DNA of 45,837 nt from Spirochaetales bacterium. Its GTDB lineage: Bacteria; Spirochaetota; Spirochaetia; Treponematales; Treponemataceae. This document shows, one piece after another, positions 15,970 through 24,029 of this stretch. The DNA lies in assembly GCA_003246765.1 (NCBI GenBank), contig QKDA01000168.1, positions 1 through 45,837 of the forward strand. Direction: 5' to 3'. The position numbers and the translations under genes are program-made. Below the pieces are notes generated by a model. That model made no database searches and was not told the origin of the DNA. It worked only from the letters and a program-made list of their open reading frames with translations. Each line of letters starts with the position of its first letter. Position 1 is the first letter of the stretch.

Positions 15970-18657
15970 TTATACGTCGTTGAGTGCCCGAAGGAGCCTT
16001 ATAAAAGTATTCTTCATGCGGCGGAAATTTTCTATAGTACATTCTTCGGAAGTCGAGAAGATTTCTTCCGCCATGTCTCCCGCCTCTTCCGCCAGGAGCG
16101 TGGAGCCGATGCTCAATGCCGCCCCGTGCAGGCTGTGGGCGATCTGCCTCGCCCGGCTCTTGTTCCCTTCCCGGAGGGCCTTTTCCAGTTCATCCATTTT
16201 CTGGGCCCCGTCCTTCCGGAATGCCGAGGTGAGGGCCCCCATCATGTCCGCTTCCTCCCCCAGCCTGCGGAGCACCTCGTCGCGGTTGAACAGGATTCGG
16301 TTTTCAGAGCCCGCGGCGTAGCGGCGCACCGCCTCGGAAAGCTTTCGTACGTCCAGGGGTTTCACGATTACCTCGTCCATTCCCGAGTCGTAACAGCGTT
16401 GGTGCTCCTCCTGCGAGACGTGGGCGGTGATGGCGATTATGGGGACGTGCGCGTCCTTATCCCGGTCCTCGAAGTTCTCCATGATGCGAATTTCCCTGGC
16501 CGCCTCGTAGCCGTCCATCACCGGCATGTTGCAGTCCAGGAAGATCAGGTCGTAGGGAATGCGCCTGAGCGCTTCGATCGCCTCGGCGCCGTTGGCTACC
16601 GAGTCCGCCGCGACCCCGCATTTTTCCAGGAGCTTTTCCGCCACGAGCCGGTTGGTGGCGTTGTCTTCGGCCAGAAGTACCTTGAAGGCGCTTCCCTCGG
16701 GGAGCCTGAACACCCCTCCCGCGGGCCTCATCAAGGCGGCGTTCCATTTAGGCGTCGAGTCTCGGCCGCGGGCATTCTCCCCGACGGCCTCAAACTGCGC
16801 GGTGAACCAGAAGGTCGATCCCCTGCCGTCGCCGCTTACGACCCCGATGTCTCCCCCCATGAGCTCCGCGAGCTGTTTTGATATGGCCAAACCCAGGCCG
16901 GTTCCCCCGAATTTCCGGGTCTTGGAGCTGTCGATCTGACTGAAGGGCTCGAAGAGCAGGGCCTGCTTTTCCTTGGGTATGCCGATCCCCGTATCGGAGA
17001 CGGAAAACCGGAGGGTTATCCCCCTTTCGACCGCGTTCTCGACCTTCGCGCTTACCTCGACGGATCCTGAGTCGGTGAACTTCACCGCGTTCCCGAGGAG
17101 GTTGACGATGATCTGCCTGAGCCGTCCGGGATCCCCCACGAGCTTTTCGGGTATCCCGGGGTCGAGGGTCGTCGTGAGGGAAAGGCCCTTTTGGGCGGCC
17201 TGGGGAGCCAGGAGCATGGCCGATTCCTCAATGACCGTTTTCACGCTCATCTCCACGAGCTCCAGCATCATCTTGTTGGCTTCCATCTTGGAAAGGTCCA
17301 GAAGCTGATTGAGGAGATCCAGGAGGCTCAGGCCCCCGGAACGGAGGAGCTCCACGTACTGACGCTGGGTATCGTCGAGGGGCGTGTCCAAAAGGAGTCC
17401 GCTCATCCCGATGATCCCGTTCAGGGGCGTGCGGATCTCGTGGCTGATGGTCGCCAGGAAGGCGCCTTTCGCCACGCTGGCCGACTCCGCCCGCAGCATG
17501 AGCTCGTTCGCCCGGATCCCGGCCGCCTCCATCTCCAGGTTGTAGCGGATAAGGTTTTCCTCGGTCCTCTTTTGTTCCGTAATGTCCCAGTTGGTTCCCA
17601 CCAGCTTCAGCGGGATCCCCCGCCGGTCGCGCTGCAGGCGGCCCATGGAGCGGATGGTGTGCTCGCTTCCGTCGGGCCACCGGATCCTGAACTCGGAACT
17701 GTAGTCCCTGCCCGTCTCGATGGCTTCCCTGAAGGCCCTGTCCTGGGCTTCCCGGTCTTCGGGATGGACGGCCCTTTCCCAGATGTCGCGGGCGTCGCTT
17801 GAGCCTGTCCGGGAAGTTCCGTAAAGCCGGTACATCTGGTCATCCCATTCCTCGGTGCCCGTCGCGATGTCGTAATCCCAAATGCCCACCCCGCCGGCCA
17901 TGGCCGCGAGACGCAGCCGGTCGGTGGCTTTCTTGAGCTGTTCCTCCTGCCGCAATCGGGGCCGTATGTCCATGAAGCACTCGAGAATTTTATCCCTGCC
18001 CTGGTCCTGCACCGGGATCGCCGTCCTCGTCACGTCCACGAGGCTGCCGTCCTTGCTGAGAATCATGTCCTGCCGCTCCTCGAAGACCCTGTTCGCCACG
18101 GGACAGGTGGCTCCCTGGTGCGGGCACAGGAGATGGCCGCACTGCTTTCCCACGAGGTCTTCGGCCTTTCCCCCGAACAGCCTGAGGGCGTAGTCGTTCG
18201 CCTGCTCGATTCTCCGGGTTTCCGGGTCTATGAGGATAAGGCCGATGGGTAGATGGGCGAAGAGGTTTTCGTCCAGGGTTCCCGCGGATACGGCCACCGC
18301 GGCGGGATTCCAGTTTTCGCTGACGTCCGCGACCACGCAGGAGGCGGTAGGCCAGGTGAGCCTGCCGGTGATTCTCAGCTTGATCGGGCCCCTGCGGGGA
18401 TGGAGATAGGTCAGGTCGTGCTGAAAGAGGCTCTGGGGACGTTCGGGGGAATACAGGGACCGTATCTTTTCGATGTCCTCGGGCGAAACGCGGCCGTTGT
18501 GGGCGCGCAATCCCGAGTCGGGATCGATGCCGGTGATGCGGTAAAAGGCCGGGTTGGCCGCCAGGGCGTCCTTTGCGAAGTCATAGGTAAACACCCCCAC
18601 GGGTATATCGTCGAGGGCCGATTCCCACCCGGGCTTAGGGGACCGAAAGGCTTTCAT
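15970..18657 (-). CDS. Hybrid sensor histidine kinase: three PAS, kinase, receiver, HPt
   Basis: The 895-residue protein has no membrane segment. In order it has a divergent PAS (about 12-115), a second PAS (about 130-235) with Cys173, Cys178 and Cys185, and a third PAS/PAC (about 245-365). Then come HisKA (His406 in SHEIRTPLNG), HATPase (VNLLGNAVKF, DTGIGI, GGTGLGL), a receiver (Asp708 in LDCNMPVMDG) and a C-terminal HPt (His841 in AHSLHGAAL). This is a complete internal phosphorelay whose HPt could feed the adjacent stand-alone receivers. The Cys motif C-x4-C-x6-C-P suggests metal or redox sensing. No clear Shine-Dalgarno precedes the ATG, which lies 17 bases after the preceding stop. Confidence 0.92.
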   Translation of the reverse strand: MKAFRSPKPGWESALDDIPVGVFTYDFAKDALAANPAFYRITGIDPDSGLRAHNGRVSPEDIEKIRSLYSPERPQSLFQHDLTYLHPRRGPIKLRITGRLTWPTASCVVADVSENWNPAAVAVSAGTLDENLFAHLPIGLILIDPETRRIEQANDYALRLFGGKAEDLVGKQCGHLLCPHQGATCPVANRVFEERQDMILSKDGSLVDVTRTAIPVQDQGRDKILECFMDIRPRLRQEEQLKKATDRLRLAAMAGGVGIWDYDIATGTEEWDDQMYRLYGTSRTGSSDARDIWERAVHPEDREAQDRAFREAIETGRDYSSEFRIRWPDGSEHTIRSMGRLQRDRRGIPLKLVGTNWDITEQKRTEENLIRYNLEMEAAGIRANELMLRAESASVAKGAFLATISHEIRTPLNGIIGMSGLLLDTPLDDTQRQYVELLRSGGLSLLDLLNQLLDLSKMEANKMMLELVEMSVKTVIEESAMLLAPQAAQKGLSLTTTLDPGIPEKLVGDPGRLRQIIVNLLGNAVKFTDSGSVEVSAKVENAVERGITLRFSVSDTGIGIPKEKQALLFEPFSQIDSSKTRKFGGTGLGLAISKQLAELMGGDIGVVSGDGRGSTFWFTAQFEAVGENARGRDSTPKWNAALMRPAGGVFRLPEGSAFKVLLAEDNATNRLVAEKLLEKCGVAADSVANGAEAIEALRRIPYDLIFLDCNMPVMDGYEAAREIRIMENFEDRDKDAHVPIIAITAHVSQEEHQRCYDSGMDEVIVKPLDVRKLSEAVRRYAAGSENRILFNRDEVLRRLGEEADMMGALTSAFRKDGAQKMDELEKALREGNKSRARQIAHSLHGAALSIGSTLLAEEAGDMAEEIFSTSEECTIENFRRMKNTFIRLLRALNDV

Positions 18658-18674
18658 GGAGGGCCGTGAGCCCC

Positions 18675-19070
18675 TTACTCGATGAGTCGGAGCGCCCGCA
18701 GCTGTTCCACGAGCTTCACCCGGTCAATGGGCTTGACGAGGTACACGTCGCACTGTTCCTTGAAGGCGCCCATGATGTTCTTCTTGTCGTCCAGGGCGGT
18801 GGTCATCATGATCTTCGCCCCGTCGGAGGAGAAGATGCCCGCGGCCTCCTCGATGCCGCGAATCCGCTTGAGCGCCGTCTGGCCGTCCATTTCGGGCATC
18901 ATGATGTCAAGGCATACGAGGTCGTAGGGAACGCCCGCGTCGAGGGCCGTGCGAAAGGCTGCCACCGCTTCGAGTCCGTTGACGCTGATGTGGCATTCGC
19001 CGTATGCCTGGAGTATTCCCTGGAGAAGGAGCCGCGAGGTGAAATCGTCTTCCGCGATCAAAGTTTTCAT
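18675..19070 (-). CDS. Single-domain response regulator at the head of the signalling operon
   Basis: The 131-residue receiver has acidic residues in LIAEDD, phosphoacceptor Asp55 in CLDIMMPEMDG, and Lys in LVKPIDRV. No output domain is present. I chose the ATG at 19068-19070 over the upstream TTG because it has GGAGG ten bases before it and gives the usual N-terminus. It is the first gene of the leftward operon and is probably phosphorylated by the downstream hybrid kinase. Confidence 0.88.
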   Translation of the reverse strand: MKTLIAEDDFTSRLLLQGILQAYGECHISVNGLEAVAAFRTALDAGVPYDLVCLDIMMPEMDGQTALKRIRGIEEAAGIFSSDGAKIMMTTALDDKKNIMGAFKEQCDVYLVKPIDRVKLVEQLRALRLIE

Positions 19071-19097
19071 CGGTAACAAGCCTCCGCTACATCATCT

Positions 19098-19127
19098 ACT
19101 ATAGTTCCCTCAATCGATCCTTGCCAG
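19098..19127 (-). promoter_or_regulatory. Probable promoter of the long leftward signalling/chemotaxis operon
   Basis: On the minus strand CTGGCA (19127-19122) and TATAGT (19103-19098) are 18 bases apart. Transcription would start near 19091 and give a 20-base leader with the GGAGG of the first receiver gene. The -35 match is modest. Confidence 0.5.
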
Positions 19128-19175
19128 GGAGAATCCCCGTTTTTTTCCCCGATCCGTTCCTCTCGCCCCTTCTGC

Positions 19176-19204
19176 TTGTCCAAGGATGGGGAAAACCCTA
19201 TAAT
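19176..19204 (+). promoter_or_regulatory. Sigma70-like promoter of gltX
   Basis: TTGTCC (19176-19181) and a perfect TATAAT (19199-19204) are 17 bases apart. The predicted leader is about 25 bases and includes AAGGAG ahead of the gltX ATG. Confidence 0.72.
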
Positions 19205-19235
19205 TGCAGCCCTGACAATGATCGAAGGAGTCCCC

Positions 19236-20777
19236 ATGGACGTACGTGTACGCTACGCGCCTTCCCCGACGGGAATGCAGCACATCGGCGGCGTGAGAAC
19301 CGCCCTCTTCAATTACCTTTATGCCCGGTCTACGGGCGGCAAATTCATCCTGCGGGTGGAAGATACCGACCGCACGCGGTACTCCCGGGAATTCGAGCAG
19401 AATCTCTACGATACCCTGGCCTGGCTCGGGGTCGATTGGGACGAGGGCGGGAACAAGGGGGGCGAATACGGCCCCTACGTTCAGTCCGAGCGCTTTGACC
19501 TTTATAAAAAATACGCCCTGGAACTCGTGGAGCGGGGGCAGGCATACCGCTGTTTCTGCACCGAGGAGCGCCTTGAAGGGGTTCGGAAGGCTCAAACCGA
19601 GAGCAAGGGCTCCCTGGGCTATGACCGGCACTGCCGATCCCTCGGCCGGGAGGAAATTTCCGAAAATCTGGCGTCCCGTAAGCCCTTCGTCATTCGCCTC
19701 GCGGTCCCCCTGGAGGGCTCCACCCGGTTTCACGACGAACTCCTCGGCGACATCGAGTGGAAAAACGAGGACGTGAATCCCGACCCCATCCTGCTCAAGA
19801 GCGACGGCTTTCCCACGTATCACCTGGCGAACATCGTGGACGACCACCTCATGAAGGTTTCCCACGTGATGCGGGCCCAGGAATGGATTCCCTCCACGCC
19901 CCTTCACGTGATCCTGTACAAGGCCTTCGGCTGGGAGCACCCGGACTATTGTCACCTTCCCATGGTGATGGGCGAGGACGGGCAAAAGCTTTCCAAGCGC
20001 CACGGCGCCACGAGCTGCAACGAATTCCGCAACAACGGCTACCTGAAGGAAGCTCTCATCAACTACGTGGCCATGCTCGGCTGTTCCTACGAGGACGGAC
20101 GGGACCTCTATACCCTGGAGGAACTCGGCGAGCGCTTCAAGATGGAGAAGATCAACAAGGCGCCGGCGGTATTCGACTATAAAAAGCTGGAATGGTTCAA
20201 CGGCCAATACATGCGCATGAAAACCGACGCAGAGCTCCTGGAGCTCGTGTGGCCCTTCCTGGCAAACTCAGGCATTCTCGGCTCCTGCGCCCCCGGAGAG
20301 GCTAACTCCCCGGAAGCCCGGGCCGCCGCGGGCCTTCGCTTTGCCGACCAAACCCTCCTTGAGCCCACAGCCGAGCAGCGGGCTATCCTCCTGAAGGCCA
20401 TGCCCCTCGCCAGGGAGAGACTCCATTTCCTCACCGACGCCCCCCAGGTGATCGGCTTTCTCTTTACCGAGCCCGCGGTGCCTCCCCTGGAGGAGATCCT
20501 CCCCAAGAAGCTCGACGCCGCGAAAACCCGGGAGGTTCTTTCCGCCGCCAAGGACACGGTCGCGAAGATCGGCTCCCTCTCGGAGGAAGAGGCGGATGCC
20601 CTGTTCCGGGCCAAGGCTGAGGAATTAGGCGTGAAGATGGGGGATCTGATGATGCCTATCCGCATGGCCGTTACCGGCAGCCGCGTGAGCCCGCCCCTGG
20701 TGGGTTCCATTCAGGCCCTGGGGGTCGAGAAGGCGGTAGCCCGTATCGAGAGAACCCTCGCGGAACGCTTCGCCTAA
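19236..20777 (+). CDS. gltX: Glutamyl-tRNA synthetase
   Basis: The 513-residue class I synthetase has the HIGH-type motif in APSPTGMQHIGGVRT (about residues 8-22) and KLSKRHG as the KMSKS loop (about 250-256). The C-terminal helical anticodon-binding region follows. It charges tRNA-Glu, and in bacteria lacking GlnRS also tRNA-Gln. I used the ATG at 19236 because AAGGAG lies five bases upstream; the longer frame starting at 19176 would begin within the promoter. A strong terminator follows. Confidence 0.95.
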   Translation: MDVRVRYAPSPTGMQHIGGVRTALFNYLYARSTGGKFILRVEDTDRTRYSREFEQNLYDTLAWLGVDWDEGGNKGGEYGPYVQSERFDLYKKYALELVERGQAYRCFCTEERLEGVRKAQTESKGSLGYDRHCRSLGREEISENLASRKPFVIRLAVPLEGSTRFHDELLGDIEWKNEDVNPDPILLKSDGFPTYHLANIVDDHLMKVSHVMRAQEWIPSTPLHVILYKAFGWEHPDYCHLPMVMGEDGQKLSKRHGATSCNEFRNNGYLKEALINYVAMLGCSYEDGRDLYTLEELGERFKMEKINKAPAVFDYKKLEWFNGQYMRMKTDAELLELVWPFLANSGILGSCAPGEANSPEARAAAGLRFADQTLLEPTAEQRAILLKAMPLARERLHFLTDAPQVIGFLFTEPAVPPLEEILPKKLDAAKTREVLSAAKDTVAKIGSLSEEEADALFRAKAEELGVKMGDLMMPIRMAVTGSRVSPPLVGSIQALGVEKAVARIERTLAERFA

Positions 20778-20803
20778 GGAATCGGACAGCCTCAAAAAAA
20801 AAC

Positions 20804-20841
20804 AAGGCCCCTCAGGCTCTATCGCCGGAGGGGCCTTTTTC
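20804..20841 (+). terminator. Rho-independent terminator after gltX
   Basis: AAGGCCCCTC (20804-20813) pairs with GAGGGGCCTT (20828-20837), followed by a T run to 20840. The run of A bases upstream means the same hairpin could also end the leftward small gene that stops at 20860. Confidence 0.85.
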
Positions 20842-20859
20842 ATGTGAATGGATGTACCC

Positions 20860-20991
20860 TTAACGCTCCGAGGGCCGGATATACTCGTGCATGCCCGAAA
20901 CGAGGCTCAAGACAAGCCAGAAAAGCCAGGTAAATGAGAAGAACATGCCCAGAAAACCGACAACCCCGTGTGCAATGCCGCGTTTTTTCAT
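20860..20991 (-). CDS. Small membrane protein, 43 residues
   Basis: This short reading frame encodes 43 residues: MKKRGIAHGVVG, then a single strongly hydrophobic helix of about 20 residues rich in Phe, Trp and Leu, then a polar tail HEYIRPSER. GAGG lies six bases before the ATG (20989-20991). A TATATT (21028-21023) on the minus strand could be its -10 box, but no good -35 was found. It is predicted to sit in the inner membrane. The function is unknown and I recognise no family. The ribosome binding site, the coding-like composition and the bounded gap between terminator and next gene support it as a real gene. The overlapping 60-residue frame (20840-21022) looks like a shadow. Confidence 0.65.
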   Translation of the reverse strand: MKKRGIAHGVVGFLGMFFSFTWLFWLVLSLVSGMHEYIRPSER

Positions 20992-21130
20992 ACTGCACCT
21001 CACTTCTTGCATCCATAGACACAATATAAACACCTTTGGTGCGAAAGCGCGATACTTTTTTTTACCAAAAATTCATAGAATTACTTTATAGTCGAGTATA
21101 CTCATATTTCGCAGCGGGGGCGAGCGCGCT

Positions 21131-22462
21131 ATGCAGATCGCACAGACCAGGATCAGGGTCCTCTACTATACCGGCACAGTCTCGATCGTGGTGATGATCC
21201 TGGCTGTCATGGGTTTTTCTTCCGTACTTTTTTATACAAGCCAAACGCAGCAGAAGATACGCCTGCTTGCCCAGGGCATTCTGGATATGAAGAAACTCTA
21301 TCTCCAGGACGCAATCGACCGTACCATACAGCATATCGAGATTGACCGCCGGCGTATTGAGGGCCAGTGCTCCTCCCGGCTGAATCCCGAGGAGATTGAG
21401 AGGCAGGTAAAGGCGATAGCGACAGACCGGATACGCCAGGAGCGCTTGGCGGATAACGGGTATATCTGGATAAACTGGGTGATCGACTATGAAGGGGGCG
21501 ATAACTACGCTATTAGGCTGGTGCACCCGAACCTGCCGGAAACGGAAGGTTCCTATCTTTCTACGAAAACCCAGGACGTAAAGGGGAATTTCCCCTATCT
21601 AGCGGAACTTGAGGGGATCAAGAAGGGCGGCGCGGCTTTCAATGAATATTACTTTAAAAAACTGGGCTCCGAGGACATCGCCCATAAGCTCACCTATGCC
21701 AAGCTCTACGAGCCCTTCGACTGGATTGTGGCCACCGGGGTCTATCTAGACGATATTGATGCCCTGACGGAAGCGGAAACTCAAAGTATGCGCAGGGCAG
21801 AGCGCTCTTTTATCCTTCGCTTTATCGGCCTCGGCGCCCTGGTCCTAACCTTGGCTCTAGCGCTCATCATCCTTTTTGAGCAAAGGCTTTCAGCCCTCAT
21901 CCAGGGCTTGCAAGGGGATTTACTGCTAAAAAACTCGGAACTGGAAGAAGAAAAGCGCCGGATTGAGGATATTGCCTATCTCGATCCCCTTACGGGGCTT
22001 CTGAATCGCCGGGCCATACTCGATCTTATAGAACGGGCAGTTGCCGGGGTGCGTCGGGGGGACCCTCCCTTTTCCGTGGCCCTTGCCGACGTAGACCGCT
22101 TCAAGCTGGTAAACGACGAGTTTGGGCATCTCGCCGGCGACCGGGTGCTCGCGAGCATTGCGGAAACCCTGACAACCCGGTTGCGGGGCATCGACGCCGT
22201 ATCCCGCTGGGGGGGAGAAGAGTTCCTTATACTGGTCCCGAGTTCCTCGGAATCCGAGGCGGCGGAAGGGATGAACCGGGTTCGTGAGATTCTGGCCTCC
22301 TCCCCCGTGGTTTTTGAGGGCTTCCGTATACCCGTTACGGTTTCCTTCGGGGTCGCCGGCTGGAATGAGAGCCTAACCTCCGTGACCGAGTTGATAAAGC
22401 TGGCGGATTCCCGCCTTTACGCCGCCAAGGAAGGGGGGCGTAATCTCGTGGTAGCCGGTTGA
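21131..22462 (+). CDS. Membrane diguanylate cyclase with Cache sensor
   Basis: The 443-residue protein has TM1 (about 14-36), a periplasmic sensor (about 37-230) with single-Cache features (YIWINW, HPNLPETEGSYL, a D-V-K-G stretch, WIVATGVYLDDID), TM2 (about 230-255), a short coiled coil, and a GGDEF domain. The active site is intact (GGEEF), with DVDRFKLVND for metal and nucleotide. An RGID motif five residues before GGEEF matches the product-inhibition I-site. It makes c-di-GMP in response to a small periplasmic ligand. A TATACT at 21097-21102 may be its -10 box. Only a poor GGGGG/GAG precedes the ATG. Codon use looks less GC-biased by eye than in neighbouring genes. Confidence 0.9.
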   Translation: MQIAQTRIRVLYYTGTVSIVVMILAVMGFSSVLFYTSQTQQKIRLLAQGILDMKKLYLQDAIDRTIQHIEIDRRRIEGQCSSRLNPEEIERQVKAIATDRIRQERLADNGYIWINWVIDYEGGDNYAIRLVHPNLPETEGSYLSTKTQDVKGNFPYLAELEGIKKGGAAFNEYYFKKLGSEDIAHKLTYAKLYEPFDWIVATGVYLDDIDALTEAETQSMRRAERSFILRFIGLGALVLTLALALIILFEQRLSALIQGLQGDLLLKNSELEEEKRRIEDIAYLDPLTGLLNRRAILDLIERAVAGVRRGDPPFSVALADVDRFKLVNDEFGHLAGDRVLASIAETLTTRLRGIDAVSRWGGEEFLILVPSSSESEAAEGMNRVREILASSPVVFEGFRIPVTVSFGVAGWNESLTSVTELIKLADSRLYAAKEGGRNLVVAG

Positions 22463-22558
22463 TTCCTCCTTCTCCTGTACAACTTTGCCCGCTCTGTGCT
22501 AAAATCGAGGCCTAAATCAGTCCCTCGCCGCCAGCGGGGGCCAAGGAGCACCATCTAC

Positions 22559-23897
22559 ATGGAAGATCGTTCGGTAACAATGGAAAAAATCGTGAGCCTG
22601 TGCAAACGCCGCGGGTTCGTCTTTCAGTCCTCCGAAATTTACGGAGGGCAGTCCGGGGCCTGGGACTACGGTCCCCTCGGCATCGAGCTCAAGAACAACA
22701 TTCAAAAGGCCTGGTGGAAGGAGATGACCCAGCTCCACGACAGCATCGTGGGCCTGGACGCCGCGATCCTCATGCATCCCCGGGTATGGGAAGCCTCAGG
22801 GCACGTGGCCAATTTTTCCGATCCCTTGGTGGACTGCAAGGACTGCAAGAGCCGCTTCCGCGCCGACGACGACACCCAGATTTCCCCCGAGGCGGTAGCG
22901 GCCCGCAAGTGCCCCAAGTGCGGCGGCCCCCTTACGGAGCCCCGGTCCTTTAACCTCATGTTCAAGACCTCCATCGGCCCCGCGGAAGATTCCTCCTCCG
23001 TGATCTACCTCCGGCCCGAGACGGCCCAGGGCATCTACGTGAACTACAAGAATATCGCCCAGTCGAACCGCCTCAAGATTCCCTTCGGGATCGCCCAGGT
23101 GGGAAAGGCCTTCCGCAACGAGATCGTGACCAAAAACTTCATCTTCCGGACCTGCGAGTTTGAGCAGATGGAGATGCAGTTCTTCGTTAAGCCCGGGGAC
23201 GACGAGAAATTCTTCGAATACTGGCGGGAACAGCGGATGAGCTACTATCCCAAATACGGAATCCGCGCCGCCAAGCTCCGCTGGCACCACCACGAGAAGC
23301 TTGCCCATTACGCCAAGGACGCCTACGACATCGAGTTCGAGTTCCCCATGGGCTTCCAGGAGCTCGAGGGTATCCACAACCGCACCGACTTCGACCTGAC
23401 CCAGCATACCCAGTATTCCGGGAAGGACCTCCAGTACATCGACCAGGACAACGGCAACGATCATCGAGACCTCGGCGGGGCTTACCCGCAACGTGCTCAT
23501 GTTCCTCTGCGACGCCTACGAGGAAGAAAAGGTGGCGGACAAGGGCAACGACGACGACTGGAGGACCGTGCTCCGGTTCCACCCGAAGATCGCGCCGGTG
23601 ACCGTGGCGGTACTGCCCCTCATGAAGAAGGACGGCCTCGCGGAGCTCGCCAAGGAGATTCAGGGAGAGCTCAAGGAAGACTACATGACCGACTACGACC
23701 AGGCCGGCGCCATCGGCAAGCGCTACCGCCGCCAGGACGAGATCGGCACGCCTTTCTGCGTTACCGTGGACTACCAATCCAAAGAAGACGGCACCGTGAC
23801 CCTCCGCTACCGCGATTCCATGGAGCAGGTACGGGTACCCCGGTCCGAGCTCGCGAGCCGCATCCGCGAGGAAATCCGGAACTACAAGCGGGTTTGA
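22559..23897 (+). pseudogene. glyS: Glycyl-tRNA synthetase, disrupted by an apparent 17-base deletion
   Basis: The first frame (from the ATG at 22559, AAGGAG ten bases upstream) reads as a dimeric class II Gly[18 protein letters not shown], a zinc-finger-like Cys set ([14 protein letters not shown]), motif 2 in [14 protein letters not shown]. It loses homology after the DQDNGN residues ending near 23458. A second frame then continues the enzyme from [14 protein letters not shown] (motif 3) through the anticodon-binding domain to 23897. The expected segment of about six residues (ERYIPY in relatives) is missing between them. A loss of 17 bases at about 23458-23462 accounts for both the missing residues and the frame change. 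GlyRS is essential, so this may be an assembly error, unless another copy exists. The 5' frame read on alone would run to 24046 out of register. Confidence 0.85.
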
Positions 23898-23960
23898 GAG
23901 TTATAACCAAGCCGTGGAGAATTCCGGCAAGGCTGGGTTATTCCGCTAGACAGCGGGGAG

Positions 23961-24004
23961 TCCCGGCGGCGCCGGGATTCTCCATGCCGAACCTTCGGTT
24001 CGGC
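23961..24004. other. Two adjacent hairpins between glyS and the ROK regulator
   Basis: TCCCGGC (23961-23967) pairs with GCCGGGA (23971-23977). A second perfect 8-bp stem, GCCGAACC (23986-23993) with GGTTCGGC (23997-24004), has a three-base loop. Neither has a T tract, so they are not ordinary terminators. They lie just before the ribosome binding site (GGAGG, 24018-24022) of a ROK regulator and could be an operator for autoregulation or an RNA processing signal. Confidence 0.4.
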
Positions 24005-24029
24005 CGGGTTCAGTCCCGGAGGTTCAGCC

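Noticed and set aside
20840-21022. 60-residue minus-strand frame overlapping the 43-residue gene
   Set aside because: It lacks a properly spaced ribosome binding site and runs through the gltX terminator; the 43-residue frame is better on start, site and composition.
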